DNA from: Globodera rostochiensis
Lineage: Eukaryota; Nematoda; Chromadorea; Rhabditida; Heteroderidae
Length of the DNA stretch: 64,000 bases
Direction of reading: 5' to 3'
Assembly (NCBI GenBank): GCA_018350325.1
Contig: JAEVLN010000034.1
Span: forward strand, 434,001-498,000
Made by a program: the position numbers and the translations under genes. The number at the start of each line of letters is the position of its first letter. The stretch's first letter is position 1. This document shows, piece by piece, positions 52,475 through 62,300 of this stretch. Under the pieces are notes generated by a model, which ran no database searches, was not told the origin of the DNA, and saw only the letters and a list, made by a program, of their open reading frames with translations.

Positions 52475-52883
52475 GGTAAAAAGACGATTCGTTCCCGGCC
52501 GATTCGTTCACCCCCGACTCGTTCTCTTTTCAAAAGTTTTTCGTTATAACTTCTTTCAAAGCTAACCAAATCAAACATTTTTGGTATCATTCGAAAGCTT
52601 ACAACTAGTAGAAGCTTTCAAAAGCAAAAGCTAAGCGATTGGCCAAATTTCAAAAAAGTTATGGCCAATTGTGGCCAAAAAAACGGTTCTGGCCATAACT
52701 TTTTTGAGATTTGGCCAATCGCTTAGCGTTTGCTTTTGTAAGCTTCTACTAGTTGTAAGCTTTTGAATGATATTGAAAATGTTTGATTTGGTTAGCTTTG
52801 AAAGAAGTTATAACGAAAAAACTTCTGAAAAGGGGAACGAATCGGGGGTGAACGATCGGCCGGGAACGAATCGTCCTCCGTCC
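52475..52883. mobile_element. Mutator-like foldback in the hAT-like MITE
   Basis: 409 bp, begins GGTAAAAAGACGATTCG and is nearly one long inverted repeat (arms meet around 52680). The 9-bp repeat GCCGATAGG flanks it (52466-52474 and 52884-52892) and is part of the GC hairpin module it split. Confidence 0.85.
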
Positions 52884-53276
52884 GCCGATAGGCGCCGCCG
52901 AGAAAATTTTGAAATTTTGACTTTTATTTGTTAAGAGATTTGCAACCAAAAACTTCAAATTGTACGAGGAGCACAATTTTCGGGAAACCTCATTTTCCCT
53001 CAAAAAATGAGAATTTTCCCGAAAGTTCCAAGAAATGGCAAAATAATGGCAAGTGTGGAAAAATGGCAAATGTAATGGCAAATTTTCAAAATAAAGGCAT
53101 TTGCCATTAAAAAAGGACAATTTGAGATCCCTGTTCAAAACCCCACTCAGCAAATTCTGAAAGTTGGCCTGCAATTTTGTCGTTTCTGCTGTTAATCCTT
53201 CACTGCAACGTTTGACGGTGTTGTTCGTAGATAAACTTAATACCATTTTATTAAAATTAACTTGAGCTATCACATC

Positions 53277-53684
53277 GGTAACTCTACGTTTTGCCAACTG
53301 TACATTTTGCCAACCCAGCCAAAATGGTACGTTTTGCCAACTCAGCAAAAATGGTACGTTTTGCCAACGGTACGTTTTGCCAACTGCCCATTTTGCCAAC
53401 TTTGCTTGTTTTGGATTGTTTTGATCAGGTTTTTTGAATGTTTCGGAGCAATTAGATTCCAAATAAATTTTGAATCAAAAAACCTTCGAATCGGGTCCGG
53501 GGTTCGAAATTGGTCGAAATTTAAGTTTTTGATGAGTTGGCGAAATGAAACATTTTGATGGGTTGGCAAAACGTAATATTTTTGCTGTGTTGGCAAAACG
53601 TACCATTTTGGCTGGGTTGGCAAAATGTGCAGTTGGCAAAACGTACCGTTGGCAAAACGATCGTTGGCAAAACGTACTGACACC
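53277..53684. mobile_element. Mutator-like element, uninterrupted copy
   Basis: Starts GGTAACTCTACGTTTTGCC and ends GTACTGACACC, with the 9-bp repeat TATCACATC at both sides (53268-53276 and 53685-53693). It is the same family as 19933-21157 and shows the empty form of that element. Confidence 0.88.
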
Positions 53685-53829
53685 TATCACATCGGTTTTC
53701 ACACAAAACGCCTTTTTACTTCATCACTCTTCTGCAATGTTTTATTTTTTAAACTACTGATGAATGTTCCATTAAAAGATTTGTTGAGAGTTAAATTCGA
53801 AACTTTAATTGCCCGTATCAACTAAGAAC

Positions 53830-54225
53830 GGTAATCAACTCGTTCCCCACGAACTCGTACCCCATCAACTCGTTCCCCATCATCAAAAGTCGATTTTTTT
53901 ATAACAAAATCGTTCAAAAGCATATTCGTTCGATCTCCCGTTCGTCCTAACATGCATTTTGAACCTTTTAAACGACTTTAAACAAAAAAATTTTTTTTTT
54001 GGAAAAAAAATTTGTTTTCGACCAATTGTTCGAATCCGGGGTAGGGGTTCGACATACGGGTACTCACGGAGCTCGGATACGCTCTACGCACGAGTTTTGT
54101 AAGATTTTTTGAAGTTTTCTGTCATTTTTATTAAGGAGAACGAGTTGATAAAAAGGGAACGAGTTGATGATGGGGAACGAGTTGATGGGGTACGAGTTGG
54201 TGGGGAACGAGTTGATATTTTACCA
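53830..54225. mobile_element. Mutator-like foldback element
   Basis: Inverted arms built of CAACTCGTTCCCCA units around an AT-rich core with a TTCGAA-type repeat. A direct repeat ATCAACTAA (about 53817-53825 and 54226-54234) probably marks the target duplication; exact ends are uncertain because the left and right termini are not equally long. Confidence 0.65.
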
Positions 54226-54260
54226 TCAACTAATGATGATTTAGACAGAAGTTCATACAT

Positions 54261-54537
54261 TTACAATGCCCAACGGTGTTTCGCTACGTGGGAAAGCATA
54301 GTAGCTGTTTGATGTCCTCCACTCGATTTTGTTGAAAGACGGATTCCAAAAACCTCCAGTTGATCATGGATATGCACGGCCGGTAGATGAACCTTCGAAA
54401 ATGAAAATAATAAAAAATTAATATCAGCAAATAAAGTGAATAATCATTATTATGTATCTATATTATTGAATGAATGGAAACGTACATTTTTGTAGTCGTG
54501 CATTTTGATCTCGAGGGCAATCACGCCGCGACTCAGT
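54261..54537 (-). CDS. Last two exons of an unidentified host gene
   Basis: Two minus-strand exons, 54486-54537 and 54261-54392, with a TTATTTCAG acceptor before the first and a GTACGT donor after it. They encode LSRGVIALEIKMHDYKN followed by VHLPAVHIHDQLEVFGIRL and a stop at 54261-54263. The splice signals and codon pattern look genuine, but I do not recognise the protein. Upstream exons should lie to the right; a Cys-rich frame at 57190-57285 is one candidate, separated by the G-rich satellite. Confidence 0.5.
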
Positions 54538-54562
54538 CTGAAATAATTAATGCCTGTCAATC

Positions 54563-54665
54563 AGGGTTGCAACGGATCATCCGAAATCCGGTGTTTTTCT
54601 CAATCCGATCCGACAGATTTTGGCAAATCCGATCCGAAATCCGGATAATTGTCTGATATGTTTGA
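54563..54665. mobile_element. Fragment of a hAT-like MITE
   Basis: Starts CAGGGTTGCAACGGATCATC, the same end as the complete copy at 58747-58923, followed by ATCCGATCCGA repeats. The second end is missing. Confidence 0.65.
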
Positions 54666-54956
54666 ACAATTTCAACAAAAAATATTTTTTTGACCAATTT
54701 TCTTAACAAATTCACATCAAAAATGTTAAAAATTCTAAAAAAAAAATTTACTGAAGATTTGACTAAGAAAAATGCAATAAAACCAAAAAATACACACCTA
54801 AAATCCAACTTTTTAGCAAAAAATTGCACCTTTAAGAATCGACTTTTTTGTCTTCCCCCCCCCCCCGAAAAATTTTTTTGGTTACGGCCCTGGATGGGAA
54901 GTTAAACTTTTTCTTCACCATAATTTGCCCATTTGCGATTTTTCTTATTAAACTTG

Positions 54957-57181
54957 CCGGGGGGGGGGGAGGAAATAGGGCGCCAAACAAGCGCCGGGGG
55001 GGGTGGGGAAATTGGGCGCCAAACAAGCGCCGGGGGGGAGGAAATAGGGCGCCAAACAAGCGCCGGGGGGGGAGGAAATAGGGCGTCAAACAAGCGCCGG
55101 GGGGGAGGAAATAGGGCGCCAAACAAGCGCCGGGGGGGGTGGGGAAATTGGGCGCCAAACAAGCGCCGGGGGGGAGGAAATAGGGCGCCAAACAAGCGCC
55201 GGGGGGGGAGGAAATAGGGCGTCAAACAAGCGCCGGGGGGGGAGGAAATAGGGCGTCAAACAAGCGCCGGGGGGGAGGAAATAGGGCGCCAAACAAGCGC
55301 CGGGGGGGGGGGAAATTGGGCGCCAAACAAGCGCCGGGGGGGAGGAAATAGGGCGCCAAACAAGCGCCGGGGGGGAGGAAATAGGGCGTCAAACAAGCGC
55401 CGGGGGGGGAGGAAATAGGGCGTCAAACAAGCGCCGGGGGGGAGGAAATAGGGCGCCAAACAAGCGCCGGGGGGGGAGGAAATAGGGCGTCAAACAAGCG
55501 CCGGGGGGGAGGAAATAGGGCGCCAAACAAGCGCCGGGGGGGGGGAAATTGGGCGCCAAACAAGCGCCGGGGGGGAGGAAATAGGGCGCCAAACAAGCGC
55601 CGGGGGGGGGAGGAAATAGGGCGTCAAACAAGCGCCGGGGGGGGAGGAAATAGGGCGTCAAACAAGCGCCGGGGGGGGGGGGAAATTGGGCGCCAAACAA
55701 GCGCCGGGGGGGGAGGAAATAGGGCGTCAAACAAGCGCCGGGGGGGGGAGGAAATAGGGCGTCAAACAAGCGCCGGGGGGGAGGAAATAGGCGCCAAACA
55801 AGCGCCGGGGGGGGGGGGAAATTGGGCGCCAAACAAGCGCCGGGGGGGAGGAAATAGGGCGCCAAACAAGCGCCGGGGGGGGGAGGAAATAGGGCGTCAA
55901 ACAAGCGCCGGGGGGGAGGAAATAGGGCGTCAAACAAGCGCCGGGGGGGGGGGGGAAATTAGGGCGCCAAACAAGCGCCGGGGGGGAGGAAATAGGGCGC
56001 CAAACAAGCGCCGGGGGGGGGAGGAAATAGGGCGTCAAACAAGCGCCGGGGGGGGAGGAAATAGGGCGTCAAACAAGCGCCGGGGGGGAGGAAATAGGGC
56101 GCCAAACAAGCGCCGGGGGGGGGAGGAAATAGGGCGCCAAACAAGCGCCGGGGGGGGGAGGAAATAGGGCGTCCAAACAAGCGCCGGGGGGGGGGAGGAA
56201 ATAGGGCGTCAAACAAGCGCCGGGGGGGAGGAAATAGGGCGCCAAACAAGCGCCGGGGGGGGGAGGAAATAGGGCGTCAAACAAGCGCCGGGGGGGAGGA
56301 AATAGGGCGCCAAACAAGCGCCGGGGGGGGGAGGAAATTGGGCGCCAAACAAGCGCCGGGGGGGAGGAAATAGGGCGCCAAACAAGCGCCGGGGGGGGGA
56401 GGAAATAGGGCGCCAAACAAGCCCCGGGGGGGGGGGGGGGAAATTGGGCGCCAAACAAGCGCCGGGGGGGAGGAAATAGGGCGCCAAACAAGCGCCGGGG
56501 GGGGGGAGGAAATAGGGCGCCAAACAAGCGCCGGGGGGGAGGAAATAGGGCGCCAAACAAGCGCCGAGGGGGGGGGAAATTGGGCGCCAAACAAGCGCCG
56601 GGGGGGAGGAAATAGGGCGCCAAACAAGCGCCGGGGGGGGGGAGGAAATAGGGCGCCAAACAAGCGCCGGGGGGGGGGGGGAAATTGGGCGCCAAACAAG
56701 CGCCGGGGGGGAGGAAATAGGGCGCCAAACAAGCGCCGGGGGGGGGGGGAAATTGGGCGCCAAACAAGCGCCGGGGGGGAGGAAATAGGGCGCCAAACAA
56801 GCGCCGGGGGGGGGAGGAAATAGGGCGCCAAACAAGCGCCGGGGGGGGGGGAGGAAATAGGGCGCCAAACAAGCGCCGGGGGGGGGGGGGAATTGGGCGC
56901 CAAACAAGCGCCGGGGGGGAGGAAATAGGGCGCCAAACAAGCGCCGGGGGGGAGGAAATAGGGCGCCAAACAAGCGCCGGGGGGGTGGGGAAATTGGGCG
57001 CCAAACAAGCGCCGGGGGGGGGGGGGGTGGGGAAATTGGGCGCCAAACAAGCGCCGGGGGGGGGAGGAAATAGGGCGCCAAACAAGCGCCGGGGGGGGGA
57101 GGAAATAGGGCGCCAAACAAGCGCCGGGGGGGGGGGTGGGGAAATTGGGCGCCAAACAAGCGCCGGGGGGGGGGGGGGGGG
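54957..57181. repeat. 33-bp G-rich satellite with G-runs
   Basis: About 65 copies of a unit containing GGGCGCCAAACAAGCGCCG, a run of 6-15 G, and AGGAAATA or AAATT. G-run length varies most. Dense G-runs on one strand give strong G-quadruplex potential, and GGCGCC adds palindromes. Long frames translating PPPRRLFGA or PGACLAPYF are artefacts. The array separates two host genes. Confidence 0.97.
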
Positions 57182-57401
57182 AATCAAACATTTGCATATT
57201 TCCCATACACATTTCGGACATCCTTCGATGTTTTCGGCCCAGAAACACGACTTGGTTTGACCGTCGTCATACGACTAGCGATTAGTGCTGCACGAGAGTC
57301 TCGGTCTCGAGTCTCGACTCGAGAAAAGTCTCTGCTTTTTTGGGTCTCGGTAAGGATGTGATAAATTGTTGAAATATCGTATCGAAGCCATTGCCGAACA
57401 C

Positions 57402-58242
57402 TAGAGCCCGGCGGGAACGGGATTCCCGCGGGAAAAGTACGGGAATCCCGGTCCCGTTCCCGTCTTTTTCGCCGGGCGGGATTTTTTACGGGAACGGGAA
57501 AAAGACGGGATTCCCGTTCGGGATTTCCGTCCCGTTCTTTTTGAAAACCCCGTTCCCGTTCCCGTTCCCGGAAATTTTATTTCAGTATTTTTCCCGTTCC
57601 CGTTTATTTTTCTTGGCGAAATTGTACCAATTTTCATCACAAAAATGCTTAAATTTCAAAATTTTTTAACGGCGGCGCCTATCGGCACCGCCGAACCCAC
57701 CCAAAATGTGCCATATTCTGTTGGTTTCTGATTTTCTGAATCAATTAAGATTTCAAAAGCTTAAAAAAACTACCGTATTTTTAAGATTTTGGTAGCAAAT
57801 CTCTTATCAAATTGAGCAAAAAATGCAAAATTTTCTCGGCGGCGCCTATCGGCACCGCCGACCCCCCCCCCTCCACCTCGAGAAAAGAAATTCTCAAAAA
57901 TTTGAATTTTGAAAAATTCGCAAATCGGAAAAAATTCGAAAATTTTGAGCAATTTTCTTAACAAAAATGTTTTAAAAATTTTCCGACGGCGCCTATCGGC
58001 GTTGTCGGACCCTCCAATTGTATATCAGAAATTTATCTCAAAGTGCCCGCCAAAAAAAATTTCGAAAAATTCTTAGTTTAAAAATTTTCAAAATTTTTCC
58101 CGTTCCCGCGGGATTCCCGTTAAAAATTGAACGGGATTTCTACGGGAACGGGAAAAAGACGGGATTACCGTTCGGGATTCCCGTCCCGTTCTTTTTGAAA
58201 ACCCCGTTCCCGTTCCCGGAAATTTTTTTTTACCGGGCTCTA
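57402..58242. mobile_element. hAT-like element, second copy
   Basis: Ends TAGAGCCCGG and CCGGGCTCTA with the 8-bp repeat CCGAACAC (57394-57401 and 58243-58250). It is the reverse-oriented relative of 20209-21076, including the three inverted GC hairpin modules (about 57665, 57835, 57985). Confidence 0.93.
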
Positions 58243-58746
58243 CCGAACACTACAAATGGAGGCTGGAATTGGCGTAATCAGTTGCTGGGGCGGGTCGGGC
58301 CACTTCTCTCTGTAATTGTTATGTCAAATGATCGACGTTCAATTTTCATTCATTTATTTGCAAATTTTTTATGAAAACCCCAAAAATTGTAGGCGATGGA
58401 ATTTTCTTTCGATAAATTTGTTTGTCAGATGCGAATTAATAAATGCGGGACTAAAAGTCAAAGTCAAGAGCGTCAGTCACCATCCCATAGTATTTTCCAG
58501 TAGGCTTCATTAGTTTTTTTTTGTTGTAAAATAAGGGATGTAAATTTGGTGATCTGTCGTCGTATGGCGATCAGACCAAGCTGTGGTGGCGCTACAGGTC
58601 TCGGTTATTTAGACTTCTTTCTCGACTTTGAAAAAAACTTTGAATTTTGACAAAATGTTCGAATTCCGGTCCGGGGTTGCTTGCACCAGCCGGACAGACA
58701 GCCGATCAACGACAAAGATTGAATGGGTGGAGGGAGCAGTGCGCGG

Positions 58747-58923
58747 CAGGGTTGCAACGGATCATCCGAAATCCGTTATCCGAAATCCGGTGTTTTTTAA
58801 ATCCGATATCCGATCCGACAAATTTTGGGTTATCCGATCCGAAATCCGTATCCGACTTTTTTCTCAAGAACAATCCGATCCGAAATCCGTATCCGACTTT
58901 TTTCCCAATCCGTTGCAACCCTG
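58747..58923. mobile_element. hAT-like MITE
   Basis: Ends CAGGGTTGCAACGGAT and ATCCGTTGCAACCCTG, flanked by GTGCGCGG (58739-58746) and GTGCGCGC (58924-58931), 7 of 8 matching. The interior is ATCCGAAATCCG repeats. Confidence 0.85.
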
Positions 58924-59362
58924 GTGCGCGCACGCCAATCAATCAATAGTTTTCAACCAATGCGATCAGAGCACAGAGAAGATGGTTCTTCCTCCTCCGA
59001 TCAATAGTGATCAGAGAGAGAGATTCTTTCAAATTTCCATCATTTTTATCACCTATGCAAAACTTTAATAATACAGCAGAAATAAGGCGCTAAAAGCAAC
59101 AAACTGCAGCATACCGTACCGTACGTCCAACAAAATTGCGGTTTCGGTCCTAAACAGAGCGTAATTTTAAAGTTTCCATTTTTTCACGAAATAATCGAAA
59201 ATAATTTTTTTGCACGATGACACCCCCCCCCCCACCGCAATTTGTACGACGACGCCCCCCACACACAAAACAATGAAAAAACAAAAATAATAATAATAAT
59301 AATCGCTTGTGGTGGTGGAGCTGTGTTTGGTGGTGCTGCTGCTGCTGCTGCTGCAATTTCTT

Positions 59363-62300
59363 TCACACAGCCGATTTGGGGGCCAATCCCTGGTGGGCCA
59401 AATAGACGTAGGTGTTGGCGGCACGTTTCTTCGCTAAAAAATTAAAAGAAAACATCATTATTCATTATTATTATTATTTTATTATTATTAGGAAATTTTT
59501 TTTTTTTGAGAATTAATGAGACAACAACAACAACAAAAAAATTTGCGCAATTTGTTGAAGGTTTTTGTTTTCCCGTCTTTGATGCATCATTTGAGACCGG
59601 ACAACCAGACAAAACAAATTTTTGGTCATTATTTGGTAGTACATACCAGTGTTTTCCTGTTCCAACAATTTTGAACCTGTTCCTGTTCCTGTTCTGTTCT
59701 AAAATCTTAGAACAGCCTGTCTGTTCTGTTCCTGTTCTGTTCCGACCTCGAGAACAGAACAGGAACAGGAACAGAACAGGAACAGAACAGAGTAAACTGT
59801 TCTTAGACTGTTCCAAATTAAAAATTTTCCGAGTGAAATTCAGACTGAAATTTTAATCGATGATTCATTGAGCAGAGTGCTCATCACTTGCTAGTGATGC
59901 TCGAGACCTAACCTTACCAAGAGTTGACCCCGAGACTCGAGAATTTGCTCCCAAAAATCCGAGACTTTTACGAAAATATTTTAAGTTAGGTTCAAAATAG
60001 GTTTGATCCCGACCCCTTGGGGGCAGGAAAATCGGGGAGGTCGGGGTTGGTCATGTCGAGAGTCGGGGGCGACCCAATTTTGAGAATGGGGAGCAGCCCT
60101 AATTCAAAATTTTTTGAGAATTCTGCTTCTGCTTTACATCAGGGGGGAGGGGGGGGGGGGGTCGGCGGTGCCGATAGGCGCCGCCGAGAAAATTTTGAAT
60201 TTTTGACTTAATTTGTTAAGGGATTTGCAACCATTTTTTGAAGATTTTAATGGAATTGTTAAAAAAATGGTCTTGATTTTTAAAAACAAAACAAAAGGGT
60301 CCCCCTATGATTTTTTTCTCAAGTTTAATGAAACAAATAAAAAATTTTTATGTCTTCAAAAAATATTAAATCTAAAATATTTTTAATTACCATCAAAGTT
60401 CATAAAAAGAGAGAAAAAAAGCATTTACAAAGTAGGGGGTTCGAACCCACAGCCCCAGGCATCACATATCACTCACCATTACACCACACCAGGGAGTAAA
60501 ATATAAAGAATAAAAAAGAATTTCACTAGGAAAAGTTGAACCTTAGACAAAATTGAATCAAGGCACGCAGTTTAACCACTGCGCCACGTGAGATCATAAT
60601 GAATCATTGGAAAATTTCAAATATATTACTCAATCAAGTTCAATTCTTCAATTTTTACCCTGTTCTAGCTTGGCCTGTTCTGTTCCTGTTCTGTTCCTGT
60701 TCTGTTCCTGTTCCTGTTCTGTTCTGTTCTAAGATTTCAGAACAGCACAGGAACAGGAACAGATTCAAAATCCTTGGAACAGGAACAGAACAGGAACAGA
60801 ACAGGAACAGAACAGGCCAAGCTGGAACAGGAAAACACTGGTACATACCAGGGATGGGCGGAAATTTATTTTCAAAAATTTTTTTTTGAAATATTAACAG
60901 TAATTATTTTTAAAAATTTCGAACCGCATTTCAATTCTCCAAAAATCCCATTCTTAGGGGTGTATATTTTTTCCGTTTTTTTCCGTTAAAAGGGGCATTT
61001 TAACGGAAAACGGAAAAAAGGCCCAAAACCCATCCCTGGTACATACTTTGGGTTTCCGAAAATTTGACCAAACAAATATTTGGTTTACTATTTGTACAAA
61101 TATTTCCAAACATTTGTATTTGGTCCGGTCTCTATTCATAATCATAAAAAAAAGAGCAAAAAAGATTTCCGGCTTTAGGCAATTATACTAATCACTAGAG
61201 TCGAGATTTAATATTGACTAAAAAACGTAAAATATTGACCAAACAGGTCTAATTCAAAATTCGTCAACTGTTTATTAATTTTCCTCTTGAAATTTTCGAA
61301 AAAATGTCCAAAATGTTGAATTTCTTCATGACAAAAAATATGCATTTATTATGTAACAATGGCAAAATATTGATTTATTCTCAAAAACATCAAAATATTG
61401 ATTTTTATATTTGACTAAAAAGTCGCTCGAATTCTAAAATTTTTCGAAAAAAATATGTAAAAACTTGAAAATCTCGACCCTAATTACAAAATTCAAACAA
61501 AAAAAAACAACTGTTTTCTCTGCTTTCAAATTTTGCATAAATGTGGAATATAATGAAGGATTTGCCTCTTTTTACAAATAATTCAAAAAACAATTTTTTG
61601 TGCTTTCAAATTTTGCATAAATGTAGAATATATGAAGGATTTGCCTCTTTTTACAAATAATTCAAAAAACAAAAAAACAATTTTTTGTGCTTTCAAATTT
61701 TGCATAAATGTGGAATATAATGAATTGATTTATTTACTTCTTTTTTACAAATAATTCAAAAAAAAACAAAAAAAAATTCAGTACCCACCAACTTCAATCC
61801 AATCGTTGGTCAACGGATGGTAATAATAGCCTTTGTAGTCCATGCGTTCACCTTGCAAATGCTTCACACGATTCTCCAACAGTCTGAAGAAAGAGAGAGA
61901 GAAAAAAATGGCTTAAATATTCTCATTTAAAAAATTTGTTTTTTTCAAAAATTTATAAATTAATTTGAAACAATATGACACAATAGAGAAAGGATATATA
62001 AGCGTTGTATTGCACCCCCCCCCCCAAAAAAAAAACTTCTTCAAAACCGGCATTATCAAAAGTTTGTATAAATATACCCAAAAACTAAAAAGGTGTCAAT
62101 AAAAAATAATAAAAATTTCTAAAATTGTGAAAAAAGACCTATAAAATGTGCCCTTTAAAAAATGATCGATTTATTGCGTTTTTTGGACTGCAATTTGATG
62201 CCATGATCCCAAAACTCCCCTGGTGTCATGTGCTGGGTGTTGGCAATAAATTTGGCCAGGATTTTGTGCCAAAAATGCCACATGGATCCAGCAGTTAAGT

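Larger units (their letters stand above)
23595..53133. mobile_element. hAT-like MITE interrupted by the Maverick
   Basis: Inverted ends CAGGGATCTCAA (23595) and TTGAGATCCCTG (to 53133) are flanked by the 8-bp repeat TTCAAAAC (23587-23594 and 53134-53141). Only 23595-23691 and 52187-53133 belong to it; the rest is the Maverick. Its right part has five GGCATCAAGGGATGCG direct repeats, and its GC hairpin module is split by a Mutator-like foldback (52475-52883). It is therefore older than both insertions. Confidence 0.93.

Noticed and set aside
52749..53462. 237-codon minus-strand frame resembling a gene
   Set aside because: Crosses the boundaries of three different transposons; only a short segment at 53142-53265 looks coding-like, and its continuation meets stops.
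54832..57248. Minus-strand frames up to 372 codons reading PPPRRLFGA or PGACLAPYF
   Set aside because: Translation of the 33-bp G-rich satellite; frame changes follow G-run length.
60437..60497. Functional tRNA gene
   Set aside because: A and B boxes are recognisable, but the cloverleaf arms and anticodon loop spacing do not fit; treated as a tRNA-derived repeat.
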